This document shows positions 34,759 to 43,925 of a stretch of DNA of 52,500 bases, one piece after another. The stretch spans positions 1-52,500 of the forward strand of contig CAUYUJ010003889.1 of assembly GCA_963575745.1 (NCBI GenBank). Direction: 5' to 3'. This DNA comes from Prorocentrum cordatum. Its lineage: Eukaryota > Sar > Dinophyceae > Prorocentrales > Prorocentraceae. Numbering within the stretch: the first letter of the stretch is position 1; each line of letters opens with the position of its first letter. Position numbers and translations under genes: made by a program. The notes beneath the pieces were generated by a model. The model did not search any database, was not told where the DNA came from, and was given only the letters and a program-made list of their open reading frames with translations.

Positions 34759-35577
34759 TTGGCGGAAGCCGCGTTCTGTCCGAAATCCTGTTCAGGAGAG
34801 CTGGATCGTCCTAGGGGGGGCAGGGGGGGCAGGTGCTGGTTCGTGGGTTGTTGCTGTGCGGTGGGCTGCGACGCACGTCATGACGACGTGGTCTACCCGC
34901 TCGGCTGCACAGAGATAGACACGCTTGAGCACGGGTTGCAACGGTTTCCGCGTGCACGAGTGCCTGACCGGGGCATCCCCGAGAGGACATTCCGACGCCA
35001 AGAGGGGGCGCGGGACGCTCCCCGCATACTGCGCACCGCAGGATGCGCGGGGTTCGCGAGACTGGGCCTCCTGCGAGGGGCGAGAGAGAAGGGAAGGAAG
35101 AAGCTCGGCGGCGCGCACCAGAGGCGTGGCGCGTGCGGGGGCGCCCTTCCGAGAAGGCGGGGGGGGAGCTTCTTAGAGGGCGGAGGCCCTCATAGAAGCT
35201 CCTGGATGCTTCGAGAAGGCCGGATGCTTCTGAGAAGTCTTCCTGGAAGCGGGGAGGGCCGAAAGAGGCCACGCGCCCCCTCAGCAGGCCCCCCCCCCAG
35301 CCTCCTCCCAGAGCCGCCCCTCCCGCGCCCACCCCGCTGGCGCGCCGCCCAGGAAAGGGCCCAGACCCCCGACGACCCAACCTCGCCGACCCGCCGGCCC
35401 TCGGGCCTCTCGGACACCCGCCCAAGACAGAGCCCTGTCACCCCCGAGCCGCTCCCGAGGGCCCCAGCCGGCAGGGCCTCGGGTCGTGCACGGACAGCCC
35501 TCCCGGGTGGTCCCCGCTGGCCTCTCAAGGAGGCCCCCCTGGTTGTGCCAGCTGGCCTCGACAGGCCCCGCGAGTAG
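34759..35577 (+). CDS. GC-rich open frame, doubtful gene
   Basis: A 272-codon frame with Cys near its start (CWFVGCCCAVGC) and a Pro/Arg-rich second half. The sequence beneath has short imperfect inverted repeats around GAAGCTCC, GAAGGCC and TTCTGAGAAG (35160-35260), and 35500-35700 repeats GGCCTC/GAGGCC words. Composition alone could keep the frame open. There is no family. Confidence 0.15.
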   Translation: MAEAAFCPKSCSGELDRPRGGRGGRCWFVGCCCAVGCDARHDDVVYPLGCTEIDTLEHGLQRFPRARVPDRGIPERTFRRQEGARDAPRILRTAGCAGFARLGLLRGAREKGRKKLGGAHQRRGACGGALPRRRGGSFLEGGGPHRSSWMLREGRMLLRSLPGSGEGRKRPRAPSAGPPPSLLPEPPLPRPPRWRAAQERAQTPDDPTSPTRRPSGLSDTRPRQSPVTPEPLPRAPAGRASGRARTALPGGPRWPLKEAPLVVPAGLDRPRE

Positions 35578-35719
35578 CCCAGAGCGGTCTCAGCCTCTGC
35601 GCCAGGGTGTTCTGACCGCTCTCAACTACTCGGAGGATCTGTTGAGGCCAGTTGAGACTACTCGGGAGGCCTGTCGAGGCCAGCCTGGACTGCCTGGGGG
35701 GGGGGGCGGCGCTCTGTGA

Positions 35720-36383
35720 GCAACCCGAAGCCTCACCAGCCCCAGCGGCCAGAGCATACGGTCCCGCGGCGGACGCACGAGAGTGGCGAAATACCTACGG
35801 CTCGACTCCTTCGACGCGCCATCTGACCCAGGGACGCGGCGGCGACGCACACCAGCGGCCTCGTGCGCGAGCGTCACGGAGAAGCTGCTCTGGCCTGGGG
35901 GAGGCGCGCTTCCGACCCGTCCCGGTGGTGCGTGAGCACCAGCACTCCGCCAGGCCTGGCCCTCCCACAAGGAGGATAATTCACCGCCACAGCCCGCATC
36001 TTCTGTTCCTGCCCCCAACTTACGCATCTCCCCCCTCCATCTCCATCCCATCCACCTCCTCCAACTCCCTCTCATTCATCTCCTCTCTCGTCCCATCCAT
36101 TCTTTCCCTCCCCCCCACACCTCCCTCCTCCCCCTTCGTCTCCTCCAACCTCCTCCTTCCATATCAATTATCCTCCGCTGCCCCCCAATCTGGTGCAAGT
36201 CCTGTCACGTGAAAAGCAAGGCACCGGAAAGCAATCAATGAAAAGCAATTCACTGAACCGCAGTGCACTGCATGTCACTGCACTGGAAAGCGAAGCAATG
36301 CGAGGCAACGCAAAGCAAAGAAACACTATAACGTATGACCTCTGGCCCCCTCTGCGTTCAGCTTCAATTGTACTTTAAGCATG
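35720..36383. other. Spacer with pyrimidine-rich stretch, nothing recognised
   Basis: Contains a CCTCC/CATCC-rich stretch (36020-36190), then a region of recurring GCAA, AAAGCAA and CACTGCA words (36215-36330). No gene is seen. Confidence 0.5.
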
Positions 36384-36463
36384 TCTGTAGATGGCCGAGA
36401 CAATCAAGGCAAGTGCATCGTACTCTGTAGATGGCCGAGATAATCAAGGCAAGTGCATCGTAC
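36384..36463 (+). repeat. Two-copy 40-bp tandem repeat
   Basis: TCTGTAGATGGCCGAGA.AATCA is followed by GGCAAGTGCATCGTAC. The unit occurs twice head to tail (36384-36423 and 36424-36463) with a single C/T difference. Confidence 0.95.
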
Positions 36464-36989
36464 CTATGGTCACACCAGGTTAATCATACCGTTTGTTATA
36501 CCCAGGCCGTTGCTAGACTGAAAGGGGCCCATGGCCATGGGTGTACAGACAAGGATGGGTCTCCACAAACTTCTACTCCTTTCAGGGGGACGTAAGACCT
36601 GGGTACAGGGGACTCGGAAATCCCCGACGAGGTCGTCAAAAAAATGACGAGGCCGAGCCTGCATTTTGACGAGGCCTCCCGCTGCAGACATCCCACGAAA
36701 CTCCTCCTCGTCAAAATCCGAGGCGCGGTCGTCAAAAAACGATGGCGAACCCGAGTCCTGGCAAACCCGGGTCTTACGCTCCCCCGATCCTTACCATATA
36801 TCAATGTACGTAGTGAGAGAACAAAAAGGGAATAAAGAAAGAGAGAGAGAGAGAGAACAAACCAAAAAGATAGAAAGAGAAAGAGCAGCCCCTTGACACG
36901 AAAAATCAGGAGCAATGCGCTGATACTGGAGACAGAGGTAAAGGGAGAACGGAGACAAGGGAATGCATAGGAGTCGGCTGTTCCTGTCC

Positions 36990-37130
36990 TGGACAAGCGA
37001 GGCAGGATACAGCCTGCGTAGCCGCCGAGATCGCCAGCGAAACACCACAAGTTGTAGGCGGCGTACCGGTGCTCCTCGGACACATAGAGGTCGATGAACT
37101 CAAGGCGTCGCTTTTTCGAGTTGAATCACA
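36990..37130 (-). CDS. Possible exon, unrecognised
   Basis: The minus-strand frame reads KKRRLEFIDLYVSEEHRYAA followed by YNLWCFAGDLGGYAGCIL, which looks like a folded protein, unlike the low-complexity sequence downstream (36790-36900, GA-rich). No boundary or family can be given. It may be an isolated exon or a fragment of a dead gene. Confidence 0.3.
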
Positions 37131-37344
37131 AGCCGAACCACGTGCCGAGGCCTCATACCATCATGTTTCACATCCTGAGCCGTCACACCCTCATTCATAT
37201 CATCGTCCTCCTCCTCCTCCTCCCCCTGCTCCTCCCCCTCCCTGTTTTTCCTCCTCCTGCTCCACCATCTTACCTCTGTTATCATTCTCTTCCTGCTCCT
37301 GATCCACCTCTTTCTCATTCCGCCCTATCCTCAGTACTCAATCC

Positions 37345-37668
37345 GTGGTGTTGAAGGCTCTCCCCAGTTTAGCAGCGGAGGACATCAATAGACGAGGCCT
37401 CGCCGTATTGTGGTCGGCGGTGCATGCATCTCGAAAGAATGGGGCCCGAGCTGCAATGCGCCCACTCGTGCGAAGCTTCGCTCCGTTCGGCGCGGGAGAA
37501 GATCTGGCGAAGGGTGTCTCTTCTGCATCCTCCTCCTCATCCTTGTCCTGGGCTGCCACACCCTCCCCCACCTCCTCCTCGCCTACATCGGCGTCTCCGC
37601 TTCCCGCACCAGCACAATTCCAGCAGATTCCATGCACTGCCCGCGGCTCCTTCGCGGACAGGCCATAG
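37345..37668 (+). CDS. Possible short protein, unrecognised
   Basis: A 107-codon frame with a plausible N-terminal part (LAAEDINRRGLAVLWSAVHA, RPLVRSFAPFGAGEDLAKG) and a Ser/Pro-rich tail made by a TCC-rich tract. No domain is recognised. The antisense frame is also open, so direction is uncertain. Confidence 0.25.
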   Translation: MVLKALPSLAAEDINRRGLAVLWSAVHASRKNGARAAMRPLVRSFAPFGAGEDLAKGVSSASSSSSLSWAATPSPTSSSPTSASPLPAPAQFQQIPCTARGSFADRP

Positions 37669-37805
37669 ATGAAGCCATTCCTCGGCGATGGGGGGGCACT
37701 GGGAATCCACCAGGGTTATAGCCGGAAGAGGGAAGGGTGGGTGCCAGTCGATAACCTAACCGTTTCGCTTTGGGCGCTTGACAGACACAGCGCATGGATG
37801 CATAT

Positions 37806-37838
37806 ATATAATGATAATAATGATAATAATGGCTATAC

Positions 37839-37886
<48 letters not shown>

Positions 37887-37990
37887 TAATAGTAATAATA
37901 ATAATAATAATAACAATAATAATAATGATGATGATGATGACAAAAATAATAATATTAATCATAAAATGATAATAGGAAGAATAATACTAA
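37806..37990 (+). repeat. (AAT)n microsatellite
   Basis: About 180 bp of AAT with GAT and AAC variants, strongly AT-rich against the GC-rich surroundings. Poly-Asn/Ile frames are artefacts. Confidence 0.96.
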
Positions 37991-38009
37991 TAATATGTGT
38001 ATGTGTACA

Positions 38010-38051
38010 CTAGAACCACGCGCGCGGGCTTCGCGCGCGCTCAGGTTCTAG
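38010..38051. other. 42-nt perfect-arm hairpin
   Basis: Arms CTAGAACC (38010-38017) and GGTTCTAG (38044-38051) enclose a second pairing GCGCGCG (38020-38026) with CGCGCGC (38034-38040) around a short GG(C)TT-type loop. It could fold as DNA cruciform or RNA stem. It sits at the AT/GC composition switch after the AAT tract. Confidence 0.75.
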
Positions 38052-38218
38052 CGCAGACGTCCCCGAATGCAAATGCGATTTCGACGACGACAAAGACGAT
38101 GACGACGATGGCCTCGACGACGTCGACGACAACAACTGCGACAATCTCGACGACGATGACTGCGACGAACGACCGCGACGTCGGCCACGACGTTCGAGAA
38201 CGTCTAGCGCAGACGTCC
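38047..38218. repeat. GAC-rich segment between 16-bp direct repeats
   Basis: TCTAGCGCAGACGTCC occurs at 38047-38062 and again at 38203-38218. The 140 bp between are rich in GACGAC/TCGACG. One repeat overlaps the right arm of the hairpin. The arrangement could be an insertion with target duplication or a local tandem remnant. Confidence 0.7.
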
Positions 38219-38373
38219 GATTCCAGCGTGTGCCGGAAGGGTGTTGCCGGAACGCGCTGGCAAACTTCCTGGGTTCATCCTTCATTTTTCCCTTCAAACC
38301 GCCGAGACACCTTTTCGGCCGATACCCATGCCCATACTCCTCGACTCCTCGGCCTCCTCCTTCGTCTTATTAT

Positions 38374-38464
38374 AATCAGAATGAGGGGGCCGAACGGTCA
38401 TTGATTGTCCCTGGGGCAATGGCTGAAGTGGGGATCCGTGGTGAGGATTTGCTTGTTGCGTTGT
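38374..38464 (+). repeat. 91-bp dispersed repeat, copy 1
   Basis: Matches 52162-52252 in the same orientation. Shared blocks include AATCAGA.TGAGGGG, CCGAA.GGTCATT and GGCTGAAGTGGGGATCC. Here it is followed by (GTT)n (38460-38505). At 52 kb it is followed by the GACCCACC array. Confidence 0.85.
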
Positions 38465-38621
38465 TGTTGTTGGTGTTGTTGTTGGTATTGCTGTTGTTGC
38501 TGAATCTGAACTACTTAACAATTATTTGTGTTGGACCCCCACCAGGCGCTTTGACGATCTCGCCTCGGCACCGGCTACATTTTCATTGAAAATGAGGCTC
38601 ACGCTCGAGCGGGTTGAGGGG

Positions 38622-38683
38622 GCGCCAAAACCGGCCCCCCAACAATAACAACGCTCCTGCTCGAGACTTCCTCTTTCTTTCCC
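38622..38683 (+). repeat. Single unit of the CTCGAGACTTCCTC repeat
   Basis: GGCGCC, AACAACGCTCC and GCTCGAGACTTCCTC lie in the same order as in the array at 49160-49830. It borders the left (inverted) end of composite module 3, so the two may be halves of one array split by the module. Confidence 0.7.
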
Positions 38684-38850
38684 AACCATCCTGTGGTCTT
38701 GGGTCCTCGTTTTCAAGAGACAGTCCCCGCGACCCTCCTCCTCCTCCTCCTCCTCCTCCTCCTCCTCCTCCTCCTCCTCCTCCTCCTCCTCTTCCTCTCC
38801 TCCTCCTCCCCCTCCCTCCTCCCCTTCCTCCCTCCTCCCTGTGTTTCACC
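38684..38850 (-). repeat. End block and TCC tract of composite module 3
   Basis: CCCAACCATC, then TTGGGTCCTCGTTTTCAAGAG, then about 100 bp of (TCC)n and CCTCCTT: the inverse complement of the ends of modules 1 and 2 (266-320 and 2461-2592). This defines the orientation and the end of module 3. Confidence 0.85.
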
Positions 38851-39330
38851 CACCCAGTACAGCGCTTCGTGGCCCCATAGGGGGCTCCACCGAAGGTCCC
38901 ACTGGCACCGCCCGCGCGCGTCAGCCACCAACCAGCACAGCCCTTGATCCCTGCCTTTCACCCACCCAGTACAGCGCTTCGTGGCCCCATAGGGGGCTCC
39001 ACCGAAGGTCCCAGTGGCACCGCCCGCATGCGTCAGCCACCACCCAGCACAGCCCTTGCTCCCTGCGCTTCACCTATCACCTAGTACAGCGTTTCGTGGC
39101 CCCATAGGGAACTCCACGGATGGTCCCGGTGGGACCGCCCGCATGCGTCAGCCACCACCCAGTACAGCGTTTCGTGGCCCCATAGGGAACTCCGCCGATG
39201 GTCCCAATGGGACCGCCCGAGCCCGAATGCATCAGCCACCATCCAGTACATCGTTTCGTGGCCCAGAAGGAGCTCCACAGAAAGACCTCATTTGCACCGC
39301 CCGCGTGCGTCGTCCACCACCCAGTACTCC
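38851..39330 (-). repeat. Minisatellite of module 3, left half
   Basis: About five units, 70-90 bp each, with core TTTCGTGGCCCCATAGGG and CTCCACCGAAGG, inverse to the arrays at the left end of the window. It ends at CCCAGTACTCC just before the target-site duplication of the 9.14-kb insertion. The array resumes at 48514. Confidence 0.9.
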
Positions 39331-39350
39331 ATTTCGTGGCCCCCTTGATT
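39331..39350 (+). repeat. Left target-site duplication of the retrocopy
   Basis: ATTTCGTGGCCCCCTTGATT, matched at 48494-48513 by the same string with one C/A difference. The first 13 bases are minisatellite consensus, but TTGATT is not found at that place in any other unit of the window. Confidence 0.75.
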
Positions 39351-40139
39351 TGTTTTGTTTTCCAAGACGGCTCCGCTCGACACGCCCGTCCTTGCAACAC
39401 GCAACAGGCAGGACGCCAGTGCGGCTCCATCCCCGCCCAGCATGCGGTAGGAGCGCACTCGCTGCGGTGTCCACCGGCGGGTGGCCACCGAACAGAAAAA
39501 AGCCTGCGGGCCAGATGTTCTCCTGCATTGGTACTGCAGCGCGAGTCGCGAGCAACTGACAAACCAGAATTACTGCTCCCGAGCCGCGCCCCGGCCGCCG
39601 CAGGCGTCAGGATGGGGAAGAGAAGGAACGTTCCGGCCACGCCCGAGGGGCCGAGCTACACACTCAACAACGCGAGCACACCCCGGATCAGGCACCGCAG
39701 CCCCTGACCATGGGGAAGGGAAGGAGGGGGGCACAGGAAGGAGGGGGGAATCGCCCCGAGGCTCAGTGAACTTGACTGGCGCCCACGAGCGCGGAAAACA
39801 AAAACAGCACTGTCGCGAGCAGATCGAAAATGCACCATCGTCGGCTGGCAGAGGATGAGGTAGTCTCGCGGCTACGCATCCTCGAACGACGCTGCGACGC
39901 TCCCGTAGACTCCTCGCCGTGCCGACACGGCAGAGAAGGAGCCATCCGCTCTCTGGGAGGTCGGTGTAAAGAACATCGCCTATCGAAGCTACGACGTCAG
40001 GACTAACTATCGAAGTTCATCGAAGTTAAAGCTGATGAAGTCTCTTGACAAAGCTATCGAAGCCGTGTGCGGCTGGTTCGTCCACTAAGCCGGCGCGGAA
40101 AACGGCAAAAACAAGGGTGTCCTGTGCTGACGAACTTGC

Positions 40140-42539
40140 TTAAATCAGGAAGGCTGGCTCGTCGGGCGCTGGGGCCTCCTCCAGAAGGCGGCGATCTGGC
40201 TCGCACAACCTCCAACCGCGCCTCGTCACGGAGAAATCGGATGACCAAAAGATACTGGATGACGGTGTGAACCCAGACGGACGGCGGCGCCTGCCGCTAA
40301 AGGTCTTCCAGCCGTCGACGAGGAGATAGTCGAAGTACGACTCCACATTGAAGTACTCCACGACTATCGGTGCTGCGTTCGCCGCGTTGATCTCGATCGT
40401 GCAAGCCTGGCTGTTGCTGTAGTACTGAGGATAGTTCGGGCTCTGCACACAGGCACCGTCCAACGTGCACGGTCCTGAGATGGCCCCCCACATGCTCCCA
40501 GAACCGGGCGTCGGCGCAGCGGTTGGCGAAGGAGTGGGCGCAAGAGTCGGCGCAGCTGTCGGTGCGGGAGTCGGCGCAGAGGTCGGTGCAGGCGTTGGTG
40601 CTGTTGTCGGAGGGGGTGCAGGTGTTGACACTGGTACGCAAAATTTCCATCCACTCCTCGTAACGCTGAAGTCGGACGACCACACGATACTGGATGACGG
40701 TGTGAATCCAGACGGACCCGAACTTCCACTATAATATTTCCATCCGTCGATAACGATGTAGTCGAAGTACCATTCTACATTGAAAGCCTCCACGACGATC
40801 GGTGCTGCGTTCTCCGCGTCGATCTCAATCGTGCACGCCTCGTTGTTATTATAAGCCTGCGGATAGTTCGCGCTCTGCACACAGGCGCCGTCCAATGTGC
40901 ACGGGCCCGAAATGGCCGCCCACATGTGCACAGAACCAGGCGTCGGCGCAGCGGTCGGCGAAGAAGTCGGCGCAAGAGTCGGCGCAGCTGTTGGTGCAGC
41001 CGTTGGGGAAGCGGTCGGTGCCTCCGTCGGTGCAGTCGTCGGTGCTGCTGTCGGGGAAGCGGTCGGTGCTGCGGTCGGCCCGGCTGTCGGTGCAGCTGAT
41101 GGGGAAAAGGTCGGTGCCTCCGTCGGTGCTGCTGTCGGCACGGCTGTCGGTGCAGCTGATGGGGAAGCGGTCGGCGCCGCCGTCGGTGCTGCAGTCGGCG
41201 CGGCTGTCGGTTCAACTGTTGGGGAAGCGGTCGGTGCCTCCGTGGGTACTGCAGTCGGCACACCCGGCTCAACAGTCGGCGCCTCCGTCGGCACAGCAGT
41301 CGGTGCTGCTGTTGGGGAAGCTGTCGGCGTTGCTGTCGGCACGGCTGTCGGTGCTGCCGTTGGGGACGCGGTCGGTGCCTCCGTCGGTGCTGCACTCGGC
41401 ACGGCTGTCGGAGCAGCCGTTGGGGAAGCAGTCGGCGCAGTTGTGGGTGCTGCACTCGGCGCGGCTGTCGGTGCAGCCGTTGGGGAAGCGGTCGGTGCAG
41501 CTGTCGGTGCTGCACTGGGCGCGGCTGTCGGTGCAGCCGTTGGGGAAGCGGTCGGTGCAGCTGTCGGTGCTGCACTCGGCACGGCTGTCGGTGTATCTGT
41601 AGGGGATGCGGTTGGCGCCATCGTTGGCGCTGCCGTCGGCACAGCAGTCGGTGCTGCTGTTGGGGAAACGGTCGGCGCAGCTGTCGGCGCAGCCGTGGGT
41701 GCGGGCGATGGCGTCGGGGGCACCGTCCAGTCCCCCATCACCCCGTCCATCCACTCGCGTCCATAAGTGATCCGACTCCAAACTCCAGGGAAATTTTCCA
41801 CGCCACAAGAAGCAGCTCCCCACGACACGACGCCGTGAAGGAAGTAGCTGCCGCCTGATTCGCAGACAATCGGCCCTCCACTGTCTCCCTGACAGATATC
41901 GGTTACCTCCCCAGCGTTTGAGCCCTGCGCGCACAGCATGTCATCGGTGATCGTCATCCCTGAGAGGCCCCAGTAAGACTGGCAGTCTGCATTGGTCCAG
42001 GTGGTGACAGCGCCCTCCTGCAGCACGTCAGGGATGCTGCCTCCGGCGACCTTCCCCCACCCAGTGGCCCAACACTCTTCACCAGCACCGATGTCCTCCG
42101 ACGGCAGGCAGGCAAGGCCGATATTGTCGCTCAAGGGCGCCGCCTCGGCCAACTCCAGGAGAACAAAATCGTAGCCCTGATCCCAGTAGATGTAGTTTGG
42201 ATGAGTGTGCATCTGCTGCACCTCCAGTCGCACCCCCACCGAATCCGACTGGGACAGTTGGTGAAGGCCCGCCACGACCCAGAACGAGGAACGAGGAAAG
42301 CAATGGGCAGCCGTCAAGACCCAGTTCGGGGCGATGAGCGTTCCTCCGCAGAAGTGCCCACTAGAGGTCTGGAGGGAGACCTGCCACGGCCATTCTCCAC
42401 TTGTGGCTTGCTGCCCCCCCACGATGCGCTGGCTGCGCGATGTCCAGGGAGTGGTGTCGGCACCCTTCGCACCACAAGTCGATGCCGCACCGAGCTGAGC
42501 CATCGCTATGCAAGTGAATGCCGCGGAGGCCACTTTCAT
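40140..42539 (-). CDS. Trypsin-like serine protease with two CUB-like domains, copy A
   Basis: 799 residues, intronless and intact. The start is the first ATG after the leader remnant and opens a signal peptide (MKVASAAFTCIAMAQLGAAS). Activation site R38/I39 (SQR-IVGG). Trypsin fold with catalytic H79 (LTAAHC), D124 (YDFVLLEL) and S220 (GDSGGP). D214 and Gly at 241 and 252 predict cleavage after Arg or Lys. After about residue 275 comes a stalk of about 260 residues of (A/S)PTAxPT repeats, then a CUB-like domain with four Cys, a short PT linker and a second CUB-like domain, ending PDEPAFLI. It is a secreted enzyme, and the CUB modules suggest binding to proteins or glycans. The family and fold are known for trypsins and CUB; the substrate is unknown. 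The upstream frame to 42854 lies beyond the leader remnant and is excluded. Confidence 0.93.
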   Translation of the reverse strand: MKVASAAFTCIAMAQLGAASTCGAKGADTTPWTSRSQRIVGGQQATSGEWPWQVSLQTSSGHFCGGTLIAPNWVLTAAHCFPRSSFWVVAGLHQLSQSDSVGVRLEVQQMHTHPNYIYWDQGYDFVLLELAEAAPLSDNIGLACLPSEDIGAGEECWATGWGKVAGGSIPDVLQEGAVTTWTNADCQSYWGLSGMTITDDMLCAQGSNAGEVTDICQGDSGGPIVCESGGSYFLHGVVSWGAASCGVENFPGVWSRITYGREWMDGVMGDWTVPPTPSPAPTAAPTAAPTVSPTAAPTAVPTAAPTMAPTASPTDTPTAVPSAAPTAAPTASPTAAPTAAPSAAPTAAPTASPTAAPTAAPSAAPTTAPTASPTAAPTAVPSAAPTEAPTASPTAAPTAVPTATPTASPTAAPTAVPTEAPTVEPGVPTAVPTEAPTASPTVEPTAAPTAAPTAAPTASPSAAPTAVPTAAPTEAPTFSPSAAPTAGPTAAPTASPTAAPTTAPTEAPTASPTAAPTAAPTLAPTSSPTAAPTPGSVHMWAAISGPCTLDGACVQSANYPQAYNNNEACTIEIDAENAAPIVVEAFNVEWYFDYIVIDGWKYYSGSSGPSGFTPSSSIVWSSDFSVTRSGWKFCVPVSTPAPPPTTAPTPAPTSAPTPAPTAAPTLAPTPSPTAAPTPGSGSMWGAISGPCTLDGACVQSPNYPQYYSNSQACTIEINAANAAPIVVEYFNVESYFDYLLVDGWKTFSGRRRRPSGFTPSSSIFWSSDFSVTRRGWRLCEPDRRLLEEAPAPDEPAFLI
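40938..41714 (-). repeat. Pro-Thr-Ala coding repeat, copy A
   Basis: About 777 bp of 12- to 36-bp repeats encoding PTAAPTASPTAxP, the stalk between protease and CUB domains. It is 60 bp (20 codons) longer than in copy B. Antisense it reads as a long Val-Gly-Ala frame, which is not a gene. Confidence 0.93.
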
Positions 42540-42789
42540 TGTGCCACCAGGTGTAATCTGTCCGCGGTACCGGTGTAAACCTTCCGCGGAGCTCGCCTGA
42601 GCAAGCGCGCCGAATGGAAAGATGTTGCTTGAGCCAGTGGTTGCAAATCTTTCAGGTGGACCCTCTTGAAGCTTCTTCATGCTCCGGGGAGGCCCCAAAA
42701 GCGGGCTTACTCTGGGTGCCCCTGGTGTGCTGCAGCCCCGGGCCCCCCCAGGCCAGGCTTCGGTATATGAGACATGCTTGAATACCAGA

Positions 42790-43205
42790 GTGGTCTTGAA
42801 ATGACTTCGACATGCGCCCGTGGGGACGCGCGCGTGTGGTCCACATTGCATCATTTGATAGAGTTGGCCGGTGCGCGATGACTGTGAAATGATTTTGGCA
42901 TGCGTTCGCGGGGATGCATGCGCGTGGCCCGCATGGTGCTATCTAACAGAGTCGGCGGGGGTGCGCGATGACTGTTGAATGGTTTCGACATGCGCACGCG
43001 CGTTGCCCGCATCGTCTCACTTGACAGAGTGGCAAAGCAAACGCGATGATGTCTTATCATTTCAGCTAGTGCGCGCGCGTTGGTTTTGAAAATGAAAGGT
43101 GGCGGATGGTTGTTGGTTGTAAAAGTATGTGTGCACCATTGCTTCTGGCAAGACGTTGACATGTGCGTGCGCGTGGCCCACATGGTGCCACTCGATATGG
43201 GTTAG
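42790..43205. repeat. Degenerate repeats of about 90 bp upstream of gene A
   Basis: Recurring blocks of the type TTTCGACATGCGC, CGCGTGGCCCGCATGGT and TTGACAGAGT(T)GGC followed by GCGCGATGAC appear near 42792, 42882, 42970 and, after a gap, 43145. They lie just upstream of gene A on its strand, so they could hold regulatory or trans-splicing signals. This is inferred from position only. Confidence 0.7.
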
Positions 43206-43355
43206 CTGACACTGCACTTGCGAAATCCGCCGACCCCTCGTGGGTCTCTAGGCGTGTGAGATTCTCCCCCCCCCTAATCCCCCCCCCCCAGGGACACCCA
43301 CACCGGCAATTCGACCCCCCCCCCTGGCCAGGGATGACCCCGGACCGAACGCGTC

Positions 43356-43925
43356 ATGGGGAAGCGGAGGGCTCCAAAACGGACCGAGAAGGCACCAAAA
43401 CGCTCCCCAGACGGTCCCAGAGGGCAACGAGTCGCCGAAATATCTCTCCTTGACGCCCACGATGGCCTCCAGACGGCCTCCGAAGCTGCCAAGACGCTCC
43501 CAAAGGCCCCCAAGATGCATCCGAAGAGGGTCCCAAGAAACAAAAACCGTCCCATTCCATTTGAAAAAACCGCATTTTTCGCATACTCGCCTTTTCGGCC
43601 TTCACAACGTCCAAGACGGGCACAGAAACCTTTGATATCGCCCCCGGACGGCCGAAGGGGTCCCCAAGAGGGGTCGAAGAGGGTCCAAAACAGCCCACGA
43701 AGCCCCCAAGACAGCCCAAGAGGGCCCCCAGACGGCTCCAAGAGGGAGTCCAGGGGGCACCTTTTCGAGCCTTCGGCCCCAAGACGTCCCCAGCCTGACC
43801 CAAGAACACCCCAAGAGGCCTTGAGGGACCCCCAAGAGAACCTCAAAGGACTCCAAGAAGCCCCCAGGAAGCCCCCAAGAGGCCCCCGAGAGCCCCCAAG
43901 GAAGCCCAGACGCGATGAAAATCTC
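43356..43925 (+). repeat. CCCCCAAGAGG degenerate array
   Basis: About 50 imperfect 10-12 bp units (CCCAAGAGG, CCAAGACG, CCAGACGG), interrupted by a less repetitive stretch at 43540-43640. A 223-codon Pro/Arg/Lys frame (plus) and a Gly-Leu-Trp frame (minus) stay open across it, neither with a recognised domain. Confidence 0.8.

Larger units (their letters stand above)
39358..42636 (-). repeat. Duplicated unit A (about 3.28 kb)
   Basis: Near-identical to 45264-48481 in the same orientation. Homology stops on one side inside the spliced-leader remnant (TGGCTCAAG at 42636-42628, minus strand) and on the other at the A run after CTTGGAAAA. The unit thus covers an mRNA from leader to poly(A) site, including about 780 bp of shared 3' sequence. 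The main length difference is 60 bp in the repeat-coding linker. Confidence 0.9.

Noticed and set aside
40897-41766. Plus-strand Val-Gly-Ala frame of 289 codons, and its twin at 46802-47611
   Set aside because: Antisense of the Pro-Thr-Ala stalk repeat of the protease genes.
42540-42854. N-terminal extension of protease copy A
   Set aside because: Most of it lies upstream of the leader remnant, it is not shared with copy B beyond the leader, and the signal peptide starts at the ATG at 42539.
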